Positions 40,774-47,684 of a stretch of DNA of 52,008 bases are shown here, piece after piece (position 1 is the first letter of the stretch; each line of letters starts with the position of its first letter). Made by a program: the position numbers and the translations under genes. The DNA is from Planctomycetota bacterium (GTDB lineage: Bacteria; Planctomycetota; Planctomycetia; Gemmatales; Gemmataceae). Below the pieces are notes generated by a model that searched no databases, was not told the origin of the DNA, and was given only the letters and a program-made list of their open reading frames with translations. The DNA is taken from assembly GCA_016177925.1 (NCBI GenBank), contig JACOUH010000068.1, forward strand, positions 1 through 52,008, given 5' to 3'.

Positions 40774-42171
40774 ATGAACAAGACGTTGCAGCGCAAGCCG
40801 GCGCGAGTGGAAGGGCCGTGGGCCCCCTACGCGCCGGACGACAAGGCCCCGTGGGACCTGCGGCGAGTGGTTCACCTGCACCGGCGGGGCGGCTTCGCCG
40901 CGACCTGGGCCGAGCTCCAGCGCGACCTGAAGGACGGGCCCAAGGCGTCCCTCGACCGCGTTCTGGAGGGCAAGGCACGGAGCGAGGGCGTGCCGGAAAA
41001 CTTCGAGGCGACGGCGCGTCTGCTGGCCGACGCGGCGGCCGGCTCGCGCGATCCGGCCCGACTCAAAGCATGGTGGGTCTATCGCATGCTGTTCGGCCCT
41101 GACGCGCTGACCGAGCGGCTCGTGCTGATGTGGCACAACCACTTCGCGACGAGCAACCTGAAGGTCAACGATCTGTCGGCGATGCGGCGGCAGAACGAGA
41201 TCTTCCGCGAACATGCCCGCGCTCCGTTCGCCAAGTTGCTCAACGCCACCGTGCGCGACCCGGCACTCTTGCTCTGGCTGGACGCCCAGGTCAACCGCAA
41301 GGGGCATCCCAACGAGAACCTCGGCCGCGAGCTGATGGAGCTCTTCACGCTCGGGATTGGGCACTACACGGAGAAGGACGTCAAGGAGGCGGCTCGCGCC
41401 CTGACCGGCTGGACAGTCGTCGACGAGGCCTTCACGGACGTGCCGGTGCGCCACGACGACGGCGAGAAGACCATTCTCGGCCGCCAGGGCCACTGGAAGG
41501 GTGCCGACCTGGTGAAACTGCTGCTGGAGCATCCAGCGACGGCGAACCGGCTGGCGTTCCGTCTCTGCGAACTGTTCATGGGCGAGGGGACCGTCGACGC
41601 GGCTGCGGTCAAGGCCCTCGCCGACGGCCTGCGCGAGCGCGATCTCGACATCGGCTGGGCGGTCGGCACGATGCTGCGGTCCCGGGCGTTCTTCGCGGAG
41701 GCGAACCTGGGACGGCGCGTGGTCGGGCCAGTCGAGTACGTGATCGGATCGGCGCGGGCGCTGGAGTTGTTCGAGCCGCCGTCGAGCACGCTGGTGCTGG
41801 CGGAGTGGATGGCCCGGTTGGGCCAGGACCTGTTCTATCCGCCCAACGTCGGCGGCTGGCCGGGGGGCAGGACGTGGCTGACGACGCGGGCCCTGATTGG
41901 CCGGGCGAACTGCGCCGCGGCGCTGGTCGACGGGGCGCGGGTGGGTCGGCCTGGCCCGATGGACGCCCTCGCCCTCGCCCGCCGGCACGGCCACGGCAAG
42001 GACGGCGCCGACCTGATCACCTTCTGTACGAAATTACTGGTGGGCGTCGAGCCGTCCGTCGCATGGCGCGAGCGGCTCGACAAGGCGCTGGGCAAGGAGG
42101 CGGCGGGCGCCGACGGCGCCCGCAAGGCGGTCGCCCTGGTCCTTGCCATGCCGGAAGCACAACTGGCTTGA
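40774..42171 (+). CDS. DUF1800 domain protein
   Basis: A 465-residue protein of the DUF1800 family, widespread in planctomycetes and almost always paired with DUF1501. Family motifs visible are ERLVLMWHNHFATSNLKV, NPN-type sequences (GHPNENLGRELMELFTLGIG, residues about 170-190), YTEKDVKEAARALTGWTV, and YPPNVGGWPGGRTWL near the C-terminus. There is no obvious signal peptide. The start at 40774 lies 17 bases after the sigma-fusion stop, with GGGGA eight bases upstream. The DUF1501 gene follows after 127 bases and an inverted repeat. The biochemical role of DUF1800 is not established; the context suggests an envelope function possibly linked to the preceding sigma factor. Confidence 0.9.
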   Translation: MNKTLQRKPARVEGPWAPYAPDDKAPWDLRRVVHLHRRGGFAATWAELQRDLKDGPKASLDRVLEGKARSEGVPENFEATARLLADAAAGSRDPARLKAWWVYRMLFGPDALTERLVLMWHNHFATSNLKVNDLSAMRRQNEIFREHARAPFAKLLNATVRDPALLLWLDAQVNRKGHPNENLGRELMELFTLGIGHYTEKDVKEAARALTGWTVVDEAFTDVPVRHDDGEKTILGRQGHWKGADLVKLLLEHPATANRLAFRLCELFMGEGTVDAAAVKALADGLRERDLDIGWAVGTMLRSRAFFAEANLGRRVVGPVEYVIGSARALELFEPPSSTLVLAEWMARLGQDLFYPPNVGGWPGGRTWLTTRALIGRANCAAALVDGARVGRPGPMDALALARRHGHGKDGADLITFCTKLLVGVEPSVAWRERLDKALGKEAAGADGARKAVALVLAMPEAQLA

Positions 42172-42196
42172 ATGTGTGTTCAAGAACGATTTTTCC

Positions 42197-42263
42197 GGCG
42201 AGCGGGGCCAGTGATGGCCCCGGTGACAGGAACAGACCGGGGCCATCACTGGCCCCGCTCGCC
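42197..42263. repeat. Inverted repeat family A, copy 5
   Basis: GGCGAGCGGGGCCAGTGATG and its perfect inverted partner ending ACTGGCCCCGCTCGCC. The outer seven bases match the other copies, while the inner arms have changed on both sides and remain complementary. It lies between the DUF1800 and DUF1501 genes. Confidence 0.93.
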
Positions 42264-42298
42264 TCGTACCATCCGCCCTCAACATCGGAGACCTGCTC

Positions 42299-43501
42299 AT
42301 GCTCTCACGACGCGATTTCCTGAAATCCTCGACACTGATCGCCCTGGCGCCAACCGTACCGGGCTTCCTGGCGCGGACCGCACGAGCGGCGGCCCCGCAA
42401 CGCGACGGCCGCGTGCTGGTCGTCCTCCAACTCGACGGAGGCAACGACGGCATCAACACGGTCGTTCCATTCAACGACGAAGGCTATGCTAAATATCGTA
42501 AGACGCTGCGCCTGGCGAAGGAGCGGCTCGTCAAGGCCGACGGCAAGGTGGGGCTGCATCCGTCGCTCGGCGAGTTCGGCAAACTGCTGGAGAAGGGACA
42601 GCTGGCGGTGGTGCAGGGCGTCGGCTATCCGAATCCCAACCGCTCGCACTTCGAGTCGATGAAGATCTGGCACTCGGCCCGGCTCGACCCGGAGGAGCGC
42701 ACGGGGCTGGGCTGGCTGGGCCGCGCCCTGGACGAGGGACCGCGGATCTCCGACGGCAGTTCGGCGTCGCTGCTGATCGGCGGCGGGCCGCCGCCGCCGG
42801 CGATCCGTGGCCGCCGCGCCGTAGCATCGGCCCTGGAGCGGCCGGAGGAGTTCGCCCTTGACGCCGGCGCCGACCCACGCCGCGCGATCGGCAAGGACGA
42901 TCCGGCCGACGATCTGTCCGCGTTCGTCCGCCGCAGTATGCTCGACGCCTATGGCACAGCCGACCGCCTCGCCCAGATCAGCCGGGCAAAGGATGACGGC
43001 GCCCGCTATCCCGGCAGTGAGCTAGGGAATCGCCTGCAGCTGGTGGCGCGGCTGCTCAAGGCGGGTCTCGGCACGCGCGTTTTCTACACGCTGCAGGGCG
43101 GCTACGACACGCACAGCGCGCAGATCTTCACGCACAGCAACCTTCTGTTCGATATGAACAGCGCGGTGAAGGCGTTCCTCGATGACATGGCCGCGTCGAA
43201 GCTGGCCGACCGCGTGACCGTGCTGATGTTCAGCGAGTTCGGCCGGACGGTGAAGGAGAACGGCTCGGCCGGCACCGACCACGGCACATCAGGGCCGGTC
43301 TTCCTGGCGGGGGCGCCGGTCAAGGGCGGCGTGGTCGGAACGGCGCAGAGTCTGCTCGACCTCGACCCCAAGCATGGCGACTTGCGTGTCGGCATCGACT
43401 TCCGGCGGATCTACGCGGCGGTACTGGAGGACTGGCTCGGCCTGCCGGCGAAGACGGCTCTCGGCGGCACCTTCGAGCGCCTCCCGCTGTTCCGCGCCTG
43501 A
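42299..43501 (+). CDS. DUF1501 domain protein with Tat signal
   Basis: A 400-residue exported protein. The N-terminus has a twin-arginine signal (SRRDFLKSSTLIALAPTVPG), so it is folded before export. DUF1501 is related to the alkaline phosphatase/sulfatase superfamily. Characteristic motifs are VVLQLDGGNDGINTVVPFND, GVGYPNPNRSHFESMKIWH, GGYDTHSAQ and FSEFGRTVKENGSAGTDHGT. The protein is the usual partner of DUF1800. The ATG at 42299 follows GGAG by nine bases. A GC-rich hairpin at 43511 follows the gene. The substrate is unknown; hydrolase activity is inferred only from superfamily membership. Confidence 0.92.
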   Translation: MLSRRDFLKSSTLIALAPTVPGFLARTARAAAPQRDGRVLVVLQLDGGNDGINTVVPFNDEGYAKYRKTLRLAKERLVKADGKVGLHPSLGEFGKLLEKGQLAVVQGVGYPNPNRSHFESMKIWHSARLDPEERTGLGWLGRALDEGPRISDGSSASLLIGGGPPPPAIRGRRAVASALERPEEFALDAGADPRRAIGKDDPADDLSAFVRRSMLDAYGTADRLAQISRAKDDGARYPGSELGNRLQLVARLLKAGLGTRVFYTLQGGYDTHSAQIFTHSNLLFDMNSAVKAFLDDMAASKLADRVTVLMFSEFGRTVKENGSAGTDHGTSGPVFLAGAPVKGGVVGTAQSLLDLDPKHGDLRVGIDFRRIYAAVLEDWLGLPAKTALGGTFERLPLFRA

Positions 43502-43510
43502 CGGTAGGAC

Positions 43511-43529
43511 GACAGGCGAGCCGCCTGTC
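43511..43529. terminator. Hairpin between convergent DUF1501 and hemW genes
   Basis: GACAGGCG-AGC-CGCCTGTC forms an eight-pair stem with a three-base loop midway between the two stop codons. No T-run is present; it could serve both directions. Confidence 0.5.
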
Positions 43530-43540
43530 GCTACGGCGGA

Positions 43541-44695
43541 TCAGAGGAGCCGCTCGATCAGCGCGTCGGCCACATACTTGCCCCGCCGCGTCAGGAAGAC
43601 ATGGCCGCCGTCGTCGCCGAGCAGGCCCAGCTCGACATGACGAGCGATCGCAGGGCCCGCCAGCGCGTCGAGGTCATATCCCGTCTGCGCACGGAACGCG
43701 GCGCGGCCGATGCCCTCCTTGCGACGCAGCTGCAGCGCCATCGTCTCCCGCGCTCGCTCCTCCGGAGAGAGTTCCTCGCTCTGAAAGGTCGTCGACTCAC
43801 CGGCGAGGGCGCGCTGGAGGTAACCTTTCAGGCTGCGTGTATTCAGCTCGCGGCGTCCGTTGAGGTAACGCGCCGCCCCCATGCCGAATCCGAAATAGGC
43901 CTCGTTCGCCCAGTATACCTGGTTGTGGCGCGAGCGGCGCCCCGGCAGAGCGAAGTTCGAGATCTCGTAGTGCTCGAAGCCGGCCGCCTCCAGCGTGTCG
44001 ATCCCCCGTGCGTACAGGGCCAGCTCCTGCTCCTCGCCGAGCGCGACGACCTCACCCCGGCCGCGTCGCTTCCAGAGCGGCGTCCCCTTCTCATAGGTCA
44101 ACCCGTAGGTCGAGACGTGATCGGGCCCCAGCCCGAGCGCGCGCTCCAGGTCGTCCTGCCACTCGCCCTCGGTCTGTTCGGGGACGCCGAAGATCAGGTC
44201 AAGAGAAATTTGACCGATCCGCTTTCGCACGATCTCCACGGCGCGCGACACATCCTGGGGGGCGTGGTCGCGCTCCAGCGCGCGGAGCAGGTGCGGGTGG
44301 AACGACTGGGCGCCGAGACTGACGCGCGTGACACCGTGGCTGGCCAGCACCACGACCTTGTCGGCGTCCAGCGTGCCGGGATTTGCCTCGACGGTGAACT
44401 CGTGCCCCGGCTCCGCGGAGAGCCAGCGCGTGACGTCGCCCAGCAGGCGGGCGAGTTGCGCGGCGCTGAGATACGTCGGGGTGCCGCCGCCGAGGAAGAT
44501 CGTCTGCACCGGCTCGGGCGTGCCGAGGGTCGCCAGCTCGGCAGACAGGGCGTCGAGGTACAGCTCGATGAGGTGGTCTTGTCCGACGGCGATCGCGAAG
44601 TCACAGTAGCTGCAGCGGTGAGCGCAGAACGGGACGTGGACGTAGGCGGCGCGAGGCCACAGCCAGGCGGGCGGCCGATCCGATGAGGATCTCAC
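43541..44695 (-). CDS. hemW: Radical SAM haem chaperone HemW
   Basis: A 384-residue radical SAM enzyme resembling HemN but of the HemW type. The cluster motif is VPFCAHRCSYCDF, with Cys24, Cys28 and Cys31 (CxxxCxxC followed by DF as in HemW). Next are TIFLGGGTPTYL, EANPGTL, GVTRVSLGAQSF, SLDLIFGVPEQT and YEISNFALPG, all in family order. HemW inserts haem into membrane respiratory proteins and is often misannotated as coproporphyrinogen III oxidase. It begins with GTG at 44695, nine bases after the rplX stop, and lacks a good ribosome site. Coupling to rplX translation is possible. It is convergent with the DUF1501 gene. Confidence 0.92.
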   Translation of the reverse strand: MRSSSDRPPAWLWPRAAYVHVPFCAHRCSYCDFAIAVGQDHLIELYLDALSAELATLGTPEPVQTIFLGGGTPTYLSAAQLARLLGDVTRWLSAEPGHEFTVEANPGTLDADKVVVLASHGVTRVSLGAQSFHPHLLRALERDHAPQDVSRAVEIVRKRIGQISLDLIFGVPEQTEGEWQDDLERALGLGPDHVSTYGLTYEKGTPLWKRRGRGEVVALGEEQELALYARGIDTLEAAGFEHYEISNFALPGRRSRHNQVYWANEAYFGFGMGAARYLNGRRELNTRSLKGYLQRALAGESTTFQSEELSPEERARETMALQLRRKEGIGRAAFRAQTGYDLDALAGPAIARHVELGLLGDDGGHVFLTRRGKYVADALIERLL

Positions 44696-44704
44696 AGGAG
44701 GAAG

Positions 44705-45058
44705 TCAGCCCCGCTTCTTGGCGTACGCCTTGCGCGGCGGCGAGATGATGCCGAGCGAGGTGCCGCTGCGCTTGGCATAGCGCTCCTTGCGGCCGTCGTC
44801 GAGGTAACGGATGCCGACCCGCGTCGTCTGGTTCGTGGTCGGGTCGATCAGCATCACGTTGGAGGCGTCGATCGGCATCTCCTTGGACAGCCGGCCGCCC
44901 TGAGCGGCGCGCTGGCTGCGGCGCACGTGCTTGTAGACGCGATTGACGCCCTCGACCACGATCTTGCCCTTCTTGGGATCGACGCGCAGCACGCGTCCGC
45001 GCGTGCCCTTGTCGTCGCCGCAAATCACTTCCACCGTGTCGCCCTTGCGAATGTGCAT
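44705..45058 (-). CDS. rplX: 50S ribosomal protein L24 (stand-alone)
   Basis: A 117-residue protein with the KOW motif at the N-terminus (HIRKGDTVEVICGDDKGTRG and VLRVDPKKGKIVVEGVN), then the L24 signature MPIDASNVMLIDPTTNQTTR. It is slightly longer than usual (about 105), with a basic tail (SPPRKAYAKKRG). L24 initiates assembly of the 50S subunit. In most bacteria rplX lies in the spc operon between rplN and rplE. Here neither is nearby; hemW follows instead. It may be a relocated single copy or a second copy. The 5' flank holds repeat family B (copy 4) within 30 bases, which leaves little room for a promoter outside the repeat. Confidence 0.93.
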   Translation of the reverse strand: MHIRKGDTVEVICGDDKGTRGRVLRVDPKKGKIVVEGVNRVYKHVRRSQRAAQGGRLSKEMPIDASNVMLIDPTTNQTTRVGIRYLDDGRKERYAKRSGTSLGIISPPRKAYAKKRG

Positions 45059-45086
45059 GGTGCTCGCTTCTCCGCTTTCAACCTCA

Positions 45087-45137
45087 ACCCGACGCGCCAG
45101 CGAGGCCTCATCGTGCCCCTCGCTGGCGCGTCGGGCT
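45087..45137. repeat. Inverted repeat family B, copy 4
   Basis: AACCCGACGCGCCAGCGAGG and its inverted partner CCTCGCTGGCGCGTCGGGCT flank an 11-base loop. The copy lies between the divergent rplX and glycosyltransferase genes. Confidence 0.9.
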
Positions 45138-45139
45138 CA

Positions 45140-45297
45140 TTCAATCGTCTACGATACAGATTCGTCGTGCGGGGGGGAAGGGAGACGCCGGGGAGGTTGT
45201 ACCGGATGAGGAGGACAGCGGGGCCCCGAAATCTGAGCACGGAGAGTCCCAGGCTTTCTCTCGCGGCCCCGGTGTCCTTCCGGGGCCGCTTCTTTTT
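45140..45297 (+). ncRNA. Candidate small RNA or attenuator leader
   Basis: This is most of a 345-base gap (45059-45403) without a supported gene. A perfect intrinsic terminator closes it at 45263-45295. Upstream, the palindromic segment CGGGGCCCCG (45219-45228) includes GGCCCCG, which could pair with CGGGGCC in the terminator's right arm and so form an antiterminator. No known RNA family was recognised; SRP and 6S signatures are absent. It is either an independent small RNA or the leader of the glycosyltransferase gene that starts 107 bases after the terminator. Confidence 0.4.
45263..45297 (+). terminator. Strong intrinsic terminator upstream of the glycosyltransferase gene
   Basis: GCGGCCCCGG (45263-45272) and CCGGGGCCGC (45280-45289) form a ten-pair GC stem with loop TGTCCTT, followed by TTCTTTTT. 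This is the clearest Rho-independent terminator in the window. No annotated gene precedes it on this strand for more than 1.7 kb. Confidence 0.85.
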
Positions 45298-45403
45298 CCC
45301 GCTCGCTCTCGCTCCCGCCGATCCCGCTTGACCCTTCCGCCGGTCCTCTGGCATCATCTCCTTCCGCGGCAGGGACGGATTTGAGCCGGTTGGAGCCACA
45401 GGC

Positions 45404-47074
45404 ATGGACGCACAGGGGACTGAGAGTCGAGGGGTCGGTCTGACGTCGGCGGAGTTGCCGCCGTCTTTGCCGGCCTGGTTGCCGTTCCTCTGGCGGCGCG
45501 TCCTGTTCCCCGGCACCCGGCCGGCTGAAGAAGCCTTCCGCGGGCGGGGGGCGCTGCTCTGGTTGCTGCTCCTGCCGGCCGTCCTGCTCTACCCCTGTCT
45601 GTCGTTCGACCTCTTCGAGCCGGACGAGAGCCGCTACGCGCAGATCCCGCGCGAGATGCTCGCCCGTGGCGAGTGGGTCGTGCCGTATCTCCAGGGGGAG
45701 CCCTACCTCGACAAGCCGCCCCTGTTCTACTGGCTGGTAATGGGCAGCTACCGCGTCTGCGGCGTGAGCCCGGAGGCGGCTCGGCTGGTCCCGGCGCTAG
45801 CGCTGCACCTGTGCGTGCTGCTCGTCTACCTGCTGGGGCGTCGGCGCGTGGGCGAGCGGGCCGCTTTTCGGGGAGCGCTGGTGCTGGGCCTGGCGCCCGG
45901 TTTCCTGGGCATGGGACGCTTGCTCATCCTCGATGGCCTGCTGACGCTGTGGACGACGCTGGCCCTGCTGGCGGCGTTCGAGGCGCTGTCCGGCGAGCGG
46001 CTGCGCTGGGGCTGGTGGTTGCTGTCGGCGCTGGCGTGCGGACTCGGCGTGCTGACCAAGGGGCCGGTGGCGGGGCTGCTGCTGGTCCCACCGCTGCTGT
46101 TGCACGGCTGGCTGGCTGGCGGGTTCTGCCGCGCCGGCCTGCGCGCGCTGCTGATCTTTGCCGGTGTCGTCGCGGCGGTGGTGCTGCCGTGGTACGTGGC
46201 CGTGTGCCTGCGCATGCCGGAATTCGCCCGCTACTTCCTGTGGGAGCAGAATGTCCTGCGTTTCGTGGCACCGTTCGACCACCCGCGCGGCGTCTGGTTC
46301 TATCTGCCGGTGGTCCTGGTCGGACTGCTGCCCGCGACGCTGCTGCTGGTCCCGTTCGTGCGATTTCTGCTGTCCGGCAAGGAGGATTCTGCCTCGCGGC
46401 GCTGTCCGGAGCTTGGCTTTCTGCTGCTGGGCGGCGGCTGGTGCCTGCTCTTCTTCACGCTGTCGGGCTGCAAGCTGCCGACCTACGTGCTGCCGGCGTT
46501 TCCGCCGCTGGCGCTGGCGCTGGGGTATTTCGTCGCCCACGGCAGCTGGCGGCACTCGCGCTGGCTGGCCGGCGTCGCCACCACCGCGTTCCTGCTGCTG
46601 CTGGGGTTCCACCACCTGCTGCTGCCCTGGTACGCCCATTATCGCTCGCCCCTGCAGCGGTCGGACGTGCTGGTGCGCTACTGCGCCGACCCCAACGCCT
46701 CGGTCGTCTGCTACCCGCGGCCGTGCAACGTGGTGGCCTACTTCCTGGGCCGCGACGACCTGCACAATTACCGGAGCAAGGAGATTGAGGAGCTCCGCAC
46801 GCTGGTGCGCTTACAGCCGCGGACGGTCATCCTGTGTACGCATCGACACGCCCTGGACGGGCTGCGCGAGTTGCTGCCGCCGGAGGTGCGGATCGTGAAG
46901 ACCGCGCACTTCGGCCTCGGTCCGATCCCCGGCGTGCCCGCGTCGCTGACCGCGCGGGTGCGGCATTTCCTCGGCGGCACGGCGCTGGGGCTGTCGGATC
47001 TGGCTGTGGTCGAGCCAAAGACGCAGGACCAGCCCGTGGCACGAGCGATGAGGAACGGTCTCGCGCCGCGGTAA
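45404..47074 (+). CDS. ArnT/PMT-like membrane glycosyltransferase
   Basis: A 556-residue polytopic membrane protein of the GT-C fold with about ten hydrophobic helices. The first periplasmic loop carries FEPDESRYAQIPREML near residue 70, containing the catalytic Asp-Glu pair, followed by EPYLDKPPLFYWLVM, as in ArnT and bacterial PMT39/PMT_2 enzymes. Other landmarks are GVLTKGPVAGLLL and LSGCKLPTYVLPAFPPLALA. Enzymes of this family move sugars from polyprenyl phosphate onto lipid A or other acceptors in the periplasm. The acceptor is unknown here; the rfb genes 36 kb upstream are the only other sugar genes in the window. The C-terminal 120 residues form a soluble domain. It is probably controlled by the leader described at 45140. 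Confidence 0.88.
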   Translation: MDAQGTESRGVGLTSAELPPSLPAWLPFLWRRVLFPGTRPAEEAFRGRGALLWLLLLPAVLLYPCLSFDLFEPDESRYAQIPREMLARGEWVVPYLQGEPYLDKPPLFYWLVMGSYRVCGVSPEAARLVPALALHLCVLLVYLLGRRRVGERAAFRGALVLGLAPGFLGMGRLLILDGLLTLWTTLALLAAFEALSGERLRWGWWLLSALACGLGVLTKGPVAGLLLVPPLLLHGWLAGGFCRAGLRALLIFAGVVAAVVLPWYVAVCLRMPEFARYFLWEQNVLRFVAPFDHPRGVWFYLPVVLVGLLPATLLLVPFVRFLLSGKEDSASRRCPELGFLLLGGGWCLLFFTLSGCKLPTYVLPAFPPLALALGYFVAHGSWRHSRWLAGVATTAFLLLLGFHHLLLPWYAHYRSPLQRSDVLVRYCADPNASVVCYPRPCNVVAYFLGRDDLHNYRSKEIEELRTLVRLQPRTVILCTHRHALDGLRELLPPEVRIVKTAHFGLGPIPGVPASLTARVRHFLGGTALGLSDLAVVEPKTQDQPVARAMRNGLAPR

Positions 47075-47143
47075 ATCACTCCTTGCCAAGGGGAATGTGC
47101 CCGGGGCCGCTTGGCTTTTCCCCGACGAGATGCCCTTCTCCAG

Positions 47144-47174
47144 CCCAGGCGTTGCCCTGGGGGCCTTGTTTTTT
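47144..47174 (+). terminator. Intrinsic terminator of the glycosyltransferase gene
   Basis: CCCAGG (47144-47149) and CCTGGG (47156-47161) form a stem with a six-base loop, followed after a few bases by a six-T run at 47169-47174. It lies 70 bases after the stop codon. Confidence 0.7.
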
Positions 47175-47242
47175 CTTCGCGATTTGGTTTGCTTTCTCTG
47201 TCGGTCCGTCGTCCCCTCGCCCGTCCTGCGCGATCGAGCATC

Positions 47243-47541
47243 ATGGGTCAGATCTCCATCAAGAACCAGCAGGAAGCCGTCCCCGTCGACTTCCGCCGAC
47301 TGCGCAAGGTGGCCCGCGCCGTGCTCGACGGCGAGGGCAAGGGCGACGGCCGCGTCGGCATCGCTCTGCCCGCGGCCACGACGTGCAGGCCGAGCTGGCA
47401 CTGTACGTCATCCACGGTCTGCTGCACCTGTGCGGCTACAACGACCACGAGGAGGAGAGCCGCGCCGCCATGCGCGTCCGCGAGCGCCACTACCTGAAGC
47501 TGCTCGGCCTGCCCGACATTGCCCCCAGGGAAGAGGAATAA
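47243..47541 (+). pseudogene. ybeY: Endoribonuclease YbeY with internal deletion and frameshift
   Basis: The first frame from the ATG at 47243 reads MGQISIKNQQEAVPVDFRRL, then VARAVLDGEGKGDGRVGIAL, which is a normal YbeY N-terminus. Around 47360-47371 the frame shifts, and the next frame reads RGHDVQAELALYVIHGLLHL followed by CGYNDHEEESRAAM, ending at 47541. The second part carries the YbeY zinc motif HGxLHLxGY-x-D/N-H. The usual middle with the DVLSF motif (about 55-60 residues) is missing. Only 98 codons remain against roughly 150. YbeY matures 16S rRNA and is nearly universal, so either a second copy exists or the deletion is an assembly error. Confidence 0.78.
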
Positions 47542-47564
47542 TACCAGGCAAGGAGGAACGGATC

Positions 47565-47684
47565 ATGGCGACGCGCACTCCTCCCGAGGCACCCGAAGAG
47601 GGAACCCTGGCCGACCTGCTTCATCGGTGTCGGGCTCATAGAATCACTCCGAGTATCCCAGCTACGAAAGGACGGCACCCGTGA
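47565..47684 (+). pseudogene. N-terminal stub resembling an Uma2-type nuclease
   Basis: A 39-codon frame with a good ribosome site (AAGGAGGA upstream) begins MATRTPPEAPEEGTLADLLH, which reads like the N-terminus of Uma2-family (DUF820) proteins in Gemmata-type genomes. After LLHR the similarity ends and the frame closes at a stop overlapping the next gene's GTG start. It is most likely a remnant; alternatively it is a short leader peptide that couples translation to the oxidoreductase gene. An intact Uma2 gene lies 1.2 kb downstream. Confidence 0.45.

Noticed and set aside
15583-42263. Insertion sequences associated with the inverted repeats
   Set aside because: The space between arms is only a loop of bases; no transposase gene or target duplication is visible.
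45140-45297. Signal recognition particle RNA, 6S RNA or RNase P RNA
   Set aside because: The conserved SRP loop sequence, the 6S bubble layout and RNase P core motifs were not found; only the terminator is certain.
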